Notes: a model not told the origin generated them from the letters alone. DNA of 57,064 bases from Azospirillaceae bacterium (GCA_031291675.1 JARLIO010000079.1:1-57064); one strand, 5' to 3'. Shown: positions 35,876 through 45,379, numbered from the stretch's first letter. Translations and numbers: made by a program.

Positions 35876-36358
35876 GGGCCCGGCACTCCAGAGCGTGAGG
35901 GGGGGGTGATCACAGACGATGTCATTCCCCTCTCGATTGTTGTCGTCGGCTTTCTGGTGATACGGCGGTGGCCATGGTCACCAGGACGAGCACACCGGCC
36001 CCGACACCGGTATGCCGCCGCGTTCGTTGGGCCAACCCGGTGGACACCCGAAATCACGTTGCCGCGGACGTCCGCGGCAAGATTTCCCTGTGGGCCGTCC
36101 AGACAAAATCAAATGTTTGGCCGAAAAGATCTCCACGACATCGTGGATTGGTGCCTTGACGGCGGCAGGGCAAGGGTCATTTGCCGGAGCCGGAGCAACA
36201 GTTCGGCTTCAGGCTGTTACACCCTGTGACAATCACGATCGTTGAAAGGGAGACATCTCCATGATTCTCACGATCGAAGATGAAGTGAGAAGGTCGAAGA
36301 GATGATGGCTTCGTTGCGCCGTTCGCACAAGTTCGAGATCATATTCATTCAAAATTCT
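35876..36358. other. Mostly non-coding gap with one motif and a tiny ORF
   Basis: No recognisable gene. TGTGACAA at 36225-36232 is the reverse complement of the TTGTCACA motif found ahead of the copper-type genes. It is followed at 36261-36305 by a 14-codon frame with an AAAGGGAGA ribosome site, perhaps the remains of a truncated gene. The open frame 35906-36229 starts with a hydrophobic stretch but has no recognisable continuation. Confidence 0.5.
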
Positions 36359-37342
36359 TCATGTTCTTCTTAGTACCATGTAAACCAGAGTCTGGTTGAG
36401 CAAGCCGTAGGCGATTTCACCGAACGAAATCGGACCGTGGATTGAACCAAACTGTTGCCAATCGAGATGTCCGTGGACGTAGTTTAAGATACAGCTCACC
36501 GCAACCATGGGATCTGTGCCGACATTTTTCATTGTTTTCGCAAAGACATTCTCGTAGTCGTCGACCGGAATGGCAATTTTGTATTCGATGTCGGGGAAAA
36601 GCGGTGCATAAAATACCGAATGACCGCGCTCCGGGTCCACGGAACGAATTGAAACATTGACCATGGCCCCCAGATAGTCTGCAACCAACGGCAGTTTCAT
36701 ATCGATATTTTGCTCTTTCAAGTAACGTGCCAAATTGACCAGAACGCCGTTCACATAGGCATGGCCAAAGGTAAAACCGGCCTTATCGACCGTGATCACG
36801 TCGCCAGCGCCTTGCGTGAAAGGATTGACGATGCCGATTTCGGCAACCACCCGATTTTCCAGCGTGCCGTGCAGGGCTACCGCCCGTTCCGACGACCATT
36901 CACCGGTGCGCCCATCAACCACGTAGGGTTGAATCAAGGCCGGGTCATCGGGGGCGACGCCCGAAACCCACCCCATCAACGGGCGATTGAATATTCCAGG
37001 ATAATCGCGAACATTCTTCGAAAAACCCTGAAGCAACGAGGAAAATGCCGGAATAATCAGGAACGTAAAACCATGATCGGGCCCCTCCGCAGCGATATTA
37101 CGAATTTGCTGTTCGTCATAAAGGCGGGTCGTAATCGCCGTAACCGTCCTGGGTAGCGACGAAACCAGGACCTTTTCCCGCGTTACAATACCGCCCTTGT
37201 TTCCGATGAAGTACGGCGTGGTTCCGCCAATCCACTGTCCCAGAGGCAGGTGCCTCAAGACAGTCTCATCGCCAGCAAGCAGAAGGCGTTCTCCAGATTC
37301 GATATAAGCCGCCGTTTCTTCAAAAGTACAAAGTTTATTCAT
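36359..37342 (-). CDS. Protein of unknown function (lower-GC pair, member 2)
   Basis: A 327-residue soluble protein I do not recognise with confidence. It has no signal peptide, membrane segment or catalytic motif that I can name. Distinct stretches are GERLLLAGDETVLRHLPLG and WIGGTTPYFIGNKGGIV, the FLIIPAFSSLLQGFSKNV block and the FTFGHAYVNGVLVN block. G+C is visibly lower than in the flanking genes (many A/T third positions), suggesting separate origin. Its start overlaps the stop of the small upstream gene (ATGA), so the two are co-translated. The family may be a DUF; I leave the function open. Confidence 0.75.
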   Translation of the reverse strand: MNKLCTFEETAAYIESGERLLLAGDETVLRHLPLGQWIGGTTPYFIGNKGGIVTREKVLVSSLPRTVTAITTRLYDEQQIRNIAAEGPDHGFTFLIIPAFSSLLQGFSKNVRDYPGIFNRPLMGWVSGVAPDDPALIQPYVVDGRTGEWSSERAVALHGTLENRVVAEIGIVNPFTQGAGDVITVDKAGFTFGHAYVNGVLVNLARYLKEQNIDMKLPLVADYLGAMVNVSIRSVDPERGHSVFYAPLFPDIEYKIAIPVDDYENVFAKTMKNVGTDPMVAVSCILNYVHGHLDWQQFGSIHGPISFGEIAYGLLNQTLVYMVLRRT

Positions 37343-37581
37343 TTTTTATACTCCTGTCCGAATATCGCCACGATGTCGATCTCGACAAGCCGTTCGTTTT
37401 TTTGGAAGAAAGCATAGGATTCATCGATCAAACTTGAAATCGTTTCGGGAGACGGATCGTTCCTGGCCACGCCGGTGACGCGGGTAATGAAGAATTTTGT
37501 GGCGAGAAAAGCGAAGGATATTTTCGGTAATTTTCCACAGACAAGCTCTTTCCATCTTGGATGGCTCTTTGGTGGCAACAT
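37339..37581 (-). CDS. Small protein of unknown function (lower-GC pair, member 1)
   Basis: An 80-residue protein with no recognised domain. The start ATG 37581 is preceded by GGAGG at the right distance; the longer frame to 37611 would use a TTG codon with no ribosome site. The middle (AFLATKFFITRVTGVARNDPSPETISSLIDESYAFFQKN) is predicted helical. It overlaps the following gene by 4 bases and shares its lower G+C. The pair sits between the two-component region and the hydrogenase operon. Confidence 0.65.
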   Translation of the reverse strand: MLPPKSHPRWKELVCGKLPKISFAFLATKFFITRVTGVARNDPSPETISSLIDESYAFFQKNERLVEIDIVAIFGQEYKK

Positions 37582-37836
37582 CAAGGCGTCCTCCGGCTCC
37601 ACGCGGTGCAAACTCTATGGCACCGCGACGGAGAAGACGACTCCCATGACGTCGCAAGACCCGGCCGCAGGAGGGACGTGAGCCATCCGTGTGGTCGCAT
37701 CGTCCGGGACGTCCCTCTGCCCGGAATCGCGCCGGGACCGGTGCGTTCGCGCAGCCATGGTTAATATAAAACAGGACCCATGGCGTGTGGGGATGAACCG
37801 TCCCGCGAGCCCCGCCTTTTCATCATAGTGACCAAG

Positions 37837-37852
37837 TGTCAGCCGCATGACG
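37837..37852. promoter_or_regulatory. CooA/CRP-like dyad upstream of cooM
   Basis: TGTCA-GCCGCA-TGACG is a 5-N6-5 dyad with one mismatch. The spacing is that of CRP-family proteins, and the TGTCA half-site is that of the CO sensor CooA (TGTC-type half-sites in R. rubrum as I recall). It lies 70 bases before cooM, suiting a class II activator. Otherwise the 341-base gap upstream of cooM shows no gene. No cooA gene is in the window. Confidence 0.5.
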
Positions 37853-37922
37853 GACGGGGCTCAGCCGAAGGGCCTAGTGTCGGCTCATTCAGTGATGCGT
37901 CCCTATCGGGAGTTTGCGGCAG

Positions 37923-40900
37923 ATGCTTACCCACTCGATGATTGATCCCCAGCAACTCGTTTGGTTGAGCGTGGCGCTGTTCCTTGGCGGCGAGGTGGCG
38001 GCGCTCTGTTGCATGCGCGATTTACGCCGATTGATCGCCGTCTCGACCGTGGCAGAGATCGGCTATGTCGTGCTTGGCCTGAGTGTTGGGGGCCCTGCCG
38101 GAGACGCCGGCGCCATCATGCATATCGGTTATCAGCTGGTGATGCGCGGCCTCGTGGTCGCGATGGCCTGGTGGTTGATCCGTCGCACCGGGTCGGCAAA
38201 TCTGGATGAGCTCACGGGAAGCGGACGGCGGATGCCGGTTGCGGCCACGCTGTTCGGCTTCGGCATGTTCTCGGTGATGGGGCTTTCGCCGTTCAAGGGA
38301 TCGTACAGCAAGTTTCTGGTGCTTTACGCCGCCATCGAACAAGGGCACTGGGCGCTTGCCGCGATGGCGACGCTGGCCAACATCATTGCGGCCGTCTATT
38401 CGATGATTGTGATCCAGCGCGTTTGCCTGGCGGCCCCGCGTCATGACATCGTTCTCGCGGAATCGCCGCGATGGCTGGCACCGTTCATCGCCCTGTTGGC
38501 CGGCGCAACGGTGCTGATCAGTCTTTGGCCGGCGCCGGTCCTGGAATGGGCCGAGGGATTGGCGGGGGTCTTCGATCGGGCCGCGGTGCCGCAGTTTGAG
38601 TCGCCCTGGTCTTCAATCGCCCTGGTGCCGTATCTCACGGGCTTCGTGCTCTATGGCCTCGGCCGGGTCTCGAAACCGGGCCGCGACGCCGTTGCCCTGC
38701 TGGTGGCGGCCGCGACGGTTCTGCTGGTTTGGTTTGATCCCGGTCTTGATCCGGCATCGCGGTTGTTCGGGCTGGTTTTTGCCGGGATCGCCTTCACGGT
38801 CGTTCTGTATTCCATCGGTTACATGGCGCATTCCGCTCATTCCGATCGGTACTGGTTCTTCCTGTTCCTGATGATCGGCTCGCTGCTCGGGCTGGTTACC
38901 GCTCACGAGTTCGGCAATTTCTATGTCTTCTGGGAGCTGATGACATGGACGTCCTATCTGCTGGTCGTTCATGAGCAGACCGAAAAGGCCCTGAAAGCCG
39001 GCCTGGTCTATTTCCTGATGTGCAGTTCCGGCGCCTATATCATGCATTTCGGCATTCTGCTGGTGCATGCCCAACTGGGCACCTTCGATATGGCCGCGGT
39101 GTCCGCGCATATCGGCGACATGACCCCGGTGGCCGGCGCCCTGGCCGCAGGCTGTTTCCTGGTGGGCTTCCTCGTCAAAGCCGGTTTCGTGCCGCTCCAT
39201 TCCTGGCTTCCGATGGCTCACCCGGTGGCGCCGTCGTCGATCTCCGCACCGCTGTCCGGTGTGCTGACCAAAGCGGGCATCTTCGGATTGGTCAAGGTGC
39301 TCTATGTGGTGTTCGGCGCCACGGCGCTGGCACGCTGGTTCCCGGCCGCGTCATTCTGGCCCGATCCGGGTGTTGTGGTCACGGTACTGGGTTGCGTGAC
39401 GTTGCTCTACGGCGAGGTCATGGCGCTGTACCAGACCGAAATCAAACGGATGCTGGCCTTCTCCACATTGGCGCAGATCGGCGAAATCGGCGCGGTGTTG
39501 GGACTTGGTTCGGCCTTGGCCACGACGGGGGCGTTGCTGCATGTGACGAACCATGCGGTCATGAAAAGCCTGCTGTTCTTTGCCGCCGGCGCCTTCATTC
39601 TGCGCAGCGGACGCCGCCAGATCGCCGATTTGGCGGGGCTGGGGCGGGTCATGCCGTTCACCGCGGGCTGCTATGCCATCGCGACCATCGCCATCATGGG
39701 CCTGCCGCCCTTCAGCGGTTTTGTCAGCAAATTTCTGTTGATTGCCGGCGCGGCGGGCGCCGGGCGGATCGACGTCGCCGCCGCGCTGCTGTTGGGAAGC
39801 GTGATCGCCGCTTTCTATTACCTGCGTGTGGTCCGTCTGCTGTTTTTCCACCCGTATCGTGGTCCCACGGTGCAGGAGGCTCCGGCCTCGATGCTGGCGG
39901 CCATGGGACTTCTGGCTGCGGCCATCATTGCCGGCGGCCTGCTTCCCGGATGGCAGCTCGGGCTGGTCAAACCGCTGGCCGATGCGGTCGCCCAGCGGGC
40001 CGGCCTGATCCCGGCAATCGTCCCGGATGTGGTGATGGTCTGGCCGGTGGCGGCGGCTCTGCTGGCGGCGGGCGCGGTTGCGGTGTGGCTGGTGGGGCGA
40101 CGCTCCCTGGTGTGGTCCGGCCGTCTCGCCGTGGCGCTGCCGCTGGCGGCCGTCGTCGCGGTGGTGGCCGAGGCCGGACGCTTCGACGCCCTGTCCTTCG
40201 CCTTTGCCTTGCTGGTCGCCGGTGTGGGAACCGGCAACATGCTCTATTCCGTGGGCTATATGGCGCATGGCCATGCCCAGCCGCGCTTCTATGCCGCCTT
40301 CGCGCTCATGATGGCCGGTTTGATCGGCATGGCGGCGAGCCACGACGCGTTCAACTTCTTCGCGTTCTGGGAATTGATGAGCAGTTGGACGCTCTATGTC
40401 GCCATCATCCACGACGAAACCGAAGACGCACGGCGGGAAGGCTTCAAGTATTTCATTTTCAATACCGTGGGCGCCTGCTTCATGTTCCTCGGTATCACGA
40501 TGCTGGGGACGAAGGCCGGCAGCTTCGACTTCGGTGCCATCAGGCAGGCGCTGCCGGCGATGTCCACCGCCTGGATGGGGGCATCTCTGGTCCTGGTGTT
40601 GGCCGGTCTGGTGATGAAGGCGGCGATGCTGCCCATTCGCATCGACTATCAGATGCACCCGGCGACCGCGCCGACGCCGATCAGTGGCTATATTTCAGCG
40701 GTCCTGCTGAAAAGCGGACCCTGGGGCGTGCTGAAGCTGTTCATCCTGGCCGGTGGCGCGGCAACGATGGCCCGGCTGGGACAGGTCGAAGGCATGCCCC
40801 TGGTGATGACTGTCATCGCGGTCATCGCCGCGATCACCATCCTCTATGCCGGTGCCATGGCGATGATCCAGACCGGGATCAAGCGCCTGCTGATCTACAG

Positions 40901-41708
40901 CACGGTCTGCCAGTTGGGTTACGTCCTGATGGCGGTATCGCTGGGGACCCCGCTGGCGGTGGCCGGTGGGCTGATGCATCTCGTCAACCACATGTTGTTG
41001 AAGGATCTGCTGTTCCTGGCGGCCGGCTGCATCATGGTGCGCAGTCATGCGACAAGTCTGAATGAACTGGGCGGGCTGGGACGGCGCATGCCGATCACCT
41101 TCGGCATCTTCCTGTTCGCGGGTCTATCGCTGTCGGGTCTTCCGCCCTTGAACGGTTTTGCCTCGAAATGGTTGATCTTCCAGGCGGCTTTTCAGTCCGG
41201 TCACGTCCTGCTGGCGATCGCGGCCATGGTCTCCAGCCTGTTCACCCTGGCGGCAATCCTGAAATTCGCCCACGTCGCCTTCATGGGCGCACCGTCGGCC
41301 CTGGCGCTGAAGGCTGAAGAGGCGCCGGCCACGATGCTGGCGCCGATGGGCGCGATGGTCGTCGCTTGTGTCGCTATCGGGCTGATGCCGGGTCTGCTGC
41401 TGGTGCCGATCGCCGCTATCGAAGAACAGCTCGGCATGACACCGATTGTCGTCAGCCTGACCGGCGGGTTGCCGGGCCTGGGCGGCTGGCATCCCGGGAT
41501 CCTGTCGCTGCTGTTGCTGGCGGTGGTGCCCATGGTTGCAGCCTATCTGCGCCGGGGCCGTGTCGGCCAGGGTGTGGTCAGGGGACATATTCATCAATGC
41601 GGTGTCGGGGATCTGCTTCCCGCAGCCTTGCATGTTAACGCGTCGAACCTGTTCGAGGCGCCCACCAGGGCACTCCGCACCGTTCTGCATGCCAAAACCA
41701 GCGTCTGA
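37923..41708 (+). CDS. cooM: Energy-converting hydrogenase antiporter-like subunit
   Basis: A 1261-residue integral membrane protein made of two fused antiporter-like (NuoL/M/N, MrpD) modules; R. rubrum CooM has the same double form and about the same length. Each half repeats the family landmarks, for example GFVPLHSWLPMAHPVAPSSISAPLSGVLTK with its GxxxxHxWLPxAHPxAPxxxSAxLSG signature and the partner YQMHPATAPTPISGYISAVLLKSGPWG. It moves protons (or Na+) across the membrane as electrons reach the hydrogenase. ATG 37923 lies behind GGGAG; the longer frame would start with TTG 37914. First gene of the operon, behind the CooA-like dyad. Confidence 0.92.
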   Translation: MLTHSMIDPQQLVWLSVALFLGGEVAALCCMRDLRRLIAVSTVAEIGYVVLGLSVGGPAGDAGAIMHIGYQLVMRGLVVAMAWWLIRRTGSANLDELTGSGRRMPVAATLFGFGMFSVMGLSPFKGSYSKFLVLYAAIEQGHWALAAMATLANIIAAVYSMIVIQRVCLAAPRHDIVLAESPRWLAPFIALLAGATVLISLWPAPVLEWAEGLAGVFDRAAVPQFESPWSSIALVPYLTGFVLYGLGRVSKPGRDAVALLVAAATVLLVWFDPGLDPASRLFGLVFAGIAFTVVLYSIGYMAHSAHSDRYWFFLFLMIGSLLGLVTAHEFGNFYVFWELMTWTSYLLVVHEQTEKALKAGLVYFLMCSSGAYIMHFGILLVHAQLGTFDMAAVSAHIGDMTPVAGALAAGCFLVGFLVKAGFVPLHSWLPMAHPVAPSSISAPLSGVLTKAGIFGLVKVLYVVFGATALARWFPAASFWPDPGVVVTVLGCVTLLYGEVMALYQTEIKRMLAFSTLAQIGEIGAVLGLGSALATTGALLHVTNHAVMKSLLFFAAGAFILRSGRRQIADLAGLGRVMPFTAGCYAIATIAIMGLPPFSGFVSKFLLIAGAAGAGRIDVAAALLLGSVIAAFYYLRVVRLLFFHPYRGPTVQEAPASMLAAMGLLAAAIIAGGLLPGWQLGLVKPLADAVAQRAGLIPAIVPDVVMVWPVAAALLAAGAVAVWLVGRRSLVWSGRLAVALPLAAVVAVVAEAGRFDALSFAFALLVAGVGTGNMLYSVGYMAHGHAQPRFYAAFALMMAGLIGMAASHDAFNFFAFWELMSSWTLYVAIIHDETEDARREGFKYFIFNTVGACFMFLGITMLGTKAGSFDFGAIRQALPAMSTAWMGASLVLVLAGLVMKAAMLPIRIDYQMHPATAPTPISGYISAVLLKSGPWGVLKLFILAGGAATMARLGQVEGMPLVMTVIAVIAAITILYAGAMAMIQTGIKRLLIYSTVCQLGYVLMAVSLGTPLAVAGGLMHLVNHMLLKDLLFLAAGCIMVRSHATSLNELGGLGRRMPITFGIFLFAGLSLSGLPPLNGFASKWLIFQAAFQSGHVLLAIAAMVSSLFTLAAILKFAHVAFMGAPSALALKAEEAPATMLAPMGAMVVACVAIGLMPGLLLVPIAAIEEQLGMTPIVVSLTGGLPGLGGWHPGILSLLLLAVVPMVAAYLRRGRVGQGVVRGHIHQCGVGDLLPAALHVNASNLFEAPTRALRTVLHAKTSV

Positions 41709-41733
41709 CGCTCCGGGGGAAGATACAACGATC

Positions 41734-42690
41734 ATGGTCGATACCATTATCCTACTCGCGGCGGTTCTGGTGTTCCCGGGCGGACTGTTCGTTCTGGCCT
41801 TGGGGCTCGGGTTGAAAGGCGTGGATCGCCGTATCGCCGCCCGCTTGCAACGCCGGGTCGGTCCGCCGCTGCTCCAGCCTTTTTTTGATCTGGTGAAGCT
41901 GGCGGGCAAGCGGACCCTCGTGCCGGAGGATGCCTGCGCCCCGGTATTCCTGGGCGCTCCCCTGGTTGGGGTGGTCGCGATGATGGTTGCCGCCGCGCTG
42001 ATCCCGATCCAGGGCGTCTACACGCCGTCACCGATACTGGGCGATCTGCTGGTGCTGTTCTACCTGATGGTCGTTCCGGCGGTCGTTCTGATGGTGGCGG
42101 GTTCGTCCTCCGGTTCCCCTTACGGTGCGATCGGCTTTTCGCGCGAGATGACCATGATGCTGTCCTACGAGGTTCCCATCGTCCTTGTCGTGGTCGCCGT
42201 GGCGCTGCGGACCGGGATGGGGCAGGGGGACGGCATCACCTTTTCGTTGACGGAAATCGTCCATTATCAACAAATCCACGGTGCCTTTCTTCTCGATCCT
42301 GCGATGTGGCCCGCCTTTCTTGCCTTTCTGGCGTTCCTGCCGGCCAATCTGGGCATCGCCCCGTTCGACATTCCCGAAGCCGAGACCGAGGTGCTCGAAG
42401 GCCCGTTGCTGGAATATTCGGGGCCGGCACTGGGGTTGTTCAAGGCGATGGCGGCAATCAAGACCGTGGTCGTTCTGAGCCTGGGCATCTGCTTGTTCCT
42501 GCCCAACGCGCCCGATGGCCTGGCCGGGCTGGCGGTACAGATCCTGAAGCTACTGGTGGTCATGACAATCGGCATGACACTCCTGCGCGTGTCGCTGGGC
42601 CGAATGCGGATCGACCAGGGCTTCGCCTTTTTCCTCAAATTGCCCATGGCGCTGTCGATCGCCGGCCTGGCTGCCGCAGCCCTGGTCTAG
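41734..42690 (+). CDS. cooK: Energy-converting hydrogenase NuoH-like membrane subunit
   Basis: A 318-residue membrane protein of the complex I NuoH/EchB/HycD family with about eight helices. RRVGPPLLQPFFDLVKLAGKR and the conserved FDIPEAETEVLEGPLLEYSG loop are characteristic; the loop contacts the hydrogenase module at the quinone-site position. ATG 41734 starts the hydrophobic sequence, 25 bases after cooM, with CGGGGGAAG upstream; the longer open frame reads into cooM. Confidence 0.92.
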   Translation: MVDTIILLAAVLVFPGGLFVLALGLGLKGVDRRIAARLQRRVGPPLLQPFFDLVKLAGKRTLVPEDACAPVFLGAPLVGVVAMMVAAALIPIQGVYTPSPILGDLLVLFYLMVVPAVVLMVAGSSSGSPYGAIGFSREMTMMLSYEVPIVLVVVAVALRTGMGQGDGITFSLTEIVHYQQIHGAFLLDPAMWPAFLAFLAFLPANLGIAPFDIPEAETEVLEGPLLEYSGPALGLFKAMAAIKTVVVLSLGICLFLPNAPDGLAGLAVQILKLLVVMTIGMTLLRVSLGRMRIDQGFAFFLKLPMALSIAGLAAAALV

Positions 42691-42701
42691 GAGGAAACAC
42701 G

Positions 42702-43145
42702 ATGTCGCTGACCCGCTCCCAAATCGTTCGTTCGCTGTCTGCCCGTTCGCCCTGGCTCTATCGAATCAATGCCGGATCGTGCAATGGCTGCGATGTCGAA
42801 TTGGCGACGACCGCCTGTATTCCGCGCTATGACGTCGAGCGACTGGGTTGCCAATATTGCGGCAGTCCCAAACATGCCGACATCGTTCTGATCACGGGTC
42901 CCATGACGGTTCGCGTCAAGGACAAGGTGCTGCGTCTCTACGAGGAAATACCCGATCCGAAGGTCACGGTTGCCGTCGGCATTTGCCCGATCTCGGGCGG
43001 TGTGTTCCGCGAAAGCTATGCGGTGTGCGGCGCCATGGACCAGTTCCTGCCGATCGATGTGAATGTTCCGGGCTGCCCGCCGCGGCCCCAGGCCATCCTC
43101 GAAGGGGTCGCCAAAGCCATCGCCGTCTGGAAAGAACGGCTGTGA
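42702..43145 (+). CDS. cooL: [NiFe] hydrogenase small subunit, NuoB-like
   Basis: A 147-residue small subunit carrying the proximal [4Fe-4S] cluster. The ligand pattern is GSCNGCDVE, then GICPISGG and VPGCPPRP, as in NuoB and EchC. A further GCQYCGS pair is present. It receives electrons from the ferredoxin-like CooX and passes them to the Ni-Fe centre in CooH. A GAGGAAA ribosome site precedes the ATG. Confidence 0.93.
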   Translation: MSLTRSQIVRSLSARSPWLYRINAGSCNGCDVELATTACIPRYDVERLGCQYCGSPKHADIVLITGPMTVRVKDKVLRLYEEIPDPKVTVAVGICPISGGVFRESYAVCGAMDQFLPIDVNVPGCPPRPQAILEGVAKAIAVWKERL

Positions 43146-43158
43146 GGAGAACCGCGCG

Positions 43159-43653
43159 ATGAACTTCCTCAAGATCCTTGCCCGCAATCTGGCCCTGGGG
43201 CCGTCGACGGATCCGTTTCCGTTCGGCGAAACCTTCACGCCGAAAGGATTGCGCGGGCGGGTGGAATTCGATGCAGAAAACTGCACGGCGTGTCGGTATT
43301 GCGAGCAGGTTTGCATCGGTGGTGCCATCCGCTTCAGCAAAACCCCTGAGGGCATGCGCTTTCTGCTGTGGCACAACACCTGTACGTTCTGTGGGTTGTG
43401 TGAATTTTACTGTCCGACCCATGCCATTCATTTGACCGAAGATTGGCATCTCGCGCACGGCAACGAAGACAAGTACGCCATGGTGGAAAACGGTCTGCTG
43501 CCGACCATCGTCTGCACGCAGTGCGGCGCCGAAGCCATCGCCATCGCCCCCAATCCCACCGCGTTCAAAGAGCCGGCGACGGAAGGCCAGAAAGAGCAAT
43601 ACCGCCACCTGTGCGCCCGATGTCGGCGCAAGTTCCTTCAGGGAGCCCTATGA
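43159..43653 (+). CDS. cooX: Hydrogenase ferredoxin-like subunit, NuoI-like
   Basis: A 164-residue electron-transfer subunit with two [4Fe-4S] motifs, CTACRYCEQVC and CTFCGLCEFYCP. A C-terminal CTQCG and CARCRRKF pair looks like a zinc or rubredoxin-type site. It is the likely entry point for electrons from the soluble donor. Its stop overlaps the cooU start. Confidence 0.92.
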   Translation: MNFLKILARNLALGPSTDPFPFGETFTPKGLRGRVEFDAENCTACRYCEQVCIGGAIRFSKTPEGMRFLLWHNTCTFCGLCEFYCPTHAIHLTEDWHLAHGNEDKYAMVENGLLPTIVCTQCGAEAIAIAPNPTAFKEPATEGQKEQYRHLCARCRRKFLQGAL

Positions 43654-44273
43654 TGACCGAGCTGCCCGTCGATCTGGAAGCCCGATTGACCGCCGCCGCA
43701 CCTGCCGGTTTGCGGCTGATCCAGAACACCGATGCCAAAGGCGTGACCGTTCTGTGGTGTGAACTGGCCGACAAGAATGACCTTTTGGGCGTCGCCCAGG
43801 AGATCAAGGCCGTGAAGGGTCGACTGATGACCATCAGCGTCTTTCAGCCGACACCGCCAGAGTCCGATGATGATGAGGAGGAGGATGGCGATGAAAAAAG
43901 CGACGATGGCGAAGCCGTGCCGCCCGCGTCGCTGGGCGGGATTGCGATCGACGGCAAGTCCTATGAATTGGCCTATCACTTCGATCTCGACGGCGCCACG
44001 CTGACGATCCAGGTGTTTCTTGCCGCGGATGCCGCGGAAGTGATTTCGCTGACACCCTTGTTCCGCAATGCGGACTGGTGTGAACGCGATTACATGGAAA
44101 ATTATTCGATCCACGTCATCGGCCATCCCGACCCGCGCCGTCTGTTCCTCGATCCGTCGATCGAGCCGATGGCCCTGGAACGATTGATCCCGCTTTCGAC
44201 CCTGGTCAATGCCGCGAGCACCAAGGCGCTGTGGGAAAAAATCATCTCTCACCAAAGCGACACCCCGTCATGA
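43650..44273 (+). CDS. cooU: Hydrogenase NuoC-like subunit
   Basis: A 207-residue subunit of the 30-kDa complex I (NuoC/EchD) family. The conserved DLDGATLTIQVFLA, PLFRNADWCERDYMENYSIHVIGHPDPRRLFLD block marks it. An acidic insertion (about residues 71-90, rich in Asp and Glu) is unusual and probably surface-exposed. It overlaps cooX and cooH by 4 bases each. Confidence 0.9.
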   Translation: MMTELPVDLEARLTAAAPAGLRLIQNTDAKGVTVLWCELADKNDLLGVAQEIKAVKGRLMTISVFQPTPPESDDDEEEDGDEKSDDGEAVPPASLGGIAIDGKSYELAYHFDLDGATLTIQVFLAADAAEVISLTPLFRNADWCERDYMENYSIHVIGHPDPRRLFLDPSIEPMALERLIPLSTLVNAASTKALWEKIISHQSDTPS

Positions 44274-45352
44274 GCACCTACACCATCCCGGTCGGACCGC
44301 TGCATGTGGCTCTCGAAGAGCCGATGTACTTCAAGGTTGAGGTATCCGGTGAGACTGTCGTCAGTGTCGATATTACGGCCGGCCATGTCCATCGTGGTGT
44401 GGAATATTTGCTGAGCAAACGAACAATATTCCAGAATATAACGCTGACGGAACGGATATGTTCTCTCTGTTCAAACAGCCATCCCGAAGCCTATTGCATG
44501 GCCATCGAGCAAATTGCCGGTGTTGTCGTCTCTCCCCGGGGTGAGTATTTGCGGGCGGTTGCCGATGAGATCAAGCGCATCGCCTCGCATTTGTTCAATG
44601 TCGGGATCATGGCGCATTTGATCGGTTTCGAGTCGCTGTTCATGCACGCGATGGAAATCCGCGAAATCATGCAGGACGTCAAGGAGACGGTGTTCGGCAA
44701 TCGGATGGATATCGGCGCCAATTGTATTGGTGGTGTGCGGTATGATCTCGATGACGATCAACGGTCCTGGCTGCTTGGACAGCTTGATCGCCTGGAACCG
44801 CAAATCGACGAGCTCGTCGGTATCTACACGACAAATCGTTCCATTCTGAACCGCACCCAGGGCATTGGCGTGCTCAGTCCCGCCGAAGCGATTGAGTACG
44901 CAGTCGCCGGTCCCGTGGCCCGGGCGTCGGGTGTCGCTTATGACGTGCGCGTCAAGTCGCCCTATACCGCCTATGACAAACTGACGGTCGAGGTTCCGAC
45001 GCGGACGGCCGGCGATGTCTGGTCACGCGCGATGATCCGTCTCAGCGAGGTGAAGATTTCGATCGGCCTCTTGCGCCGGCTGATTGAGGATCTGCCCGAT
45101 GGGCCGACGGCGCCAGCCGAGAGGCCGGAGATTCCCGCCGGCGAAGCCATCGCCAAATGCGAGGCCCCGCGCGGGGAGCTTATCTATTACGTCAGGACGA
45201 ACGGAACAAATAAACCGGAACGTGTGAAGTGGCGGGTTCCCAGCTTCATGAACTGGGACGCGCTGTGCACGATGCTGAAAGGCGCCCGGATTTCCGACAT
45301 CGCCTTGATCGTCAACAGTATCGACCCGTGCATTTCGTGCACGGAACGATGA
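44270..45352 (+). CDS. cooH: [NiFe] hydrogenase large subunit
   Basis: A 360-residue catalytic subunit of a group 4 energy-converting hydrogenase. Ni-Fe ligands are C64/C67 (ERICSLCSNSH) and C354/C357 (DPCISCTER). The protein ends three residues after the last ligand, as CooH of R. rubrum does, so no C-terminal peptide needs to be removed by a maturation protease. MSTYTIPVGPLHVALEEP is nearly the R. rubrum start as recalled. It reduces protons to H2. The HypA homologue encoded at 56590 could help nickel insertion. Confidence 0.95.
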   Translation: MSTYTIPVGPLHVALEEPMYFKVEVSGETVVSVDITAGHVHRGVEYLLSKRTIFQNITLTERICSLCSNSHPEAYCMAIEQIAGVVVSPRGEYLRAVADEIKRIASHLFNVGIMAHLIGFESLFMHAMEIREIMQDVKETVFGNRMDIGANCIGGVRYDLDDDQRSWLLGQLDRLEPQIDELVGIYTTNRSILNRTQGIGVLSPAEAIEYAVAGPVARASGVAYDVRVKSPYTAYDKLTVEVPTRTAGDVWSRAMIRLSEVKISIGLLRRLIEDLPDGPTAPAERPEIPAGEAIAKCEAPRGELIYYVRTNGTNKPERVKWRVPSFMNWDALCTMLKGARISDIALIVNSIDPCISCTER

Positions 45353-45379
45353 AATCAACAGAAGAAACGGAGAGAAATC

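Noticed and set aside
35906-36229. A plus-strand 107-codon frame with a hydrophobic start
   Set aside because: The hydrophobic stretch is short, there is no convincing ribosome site and the rest looks like random high-GC translation.
37339-37611. Longer 90-residue form of the small low-GC protein
   Set aside because: It would use a TTG start without a ribosome site, while ATG 37581 has GGAGG at a good distance.
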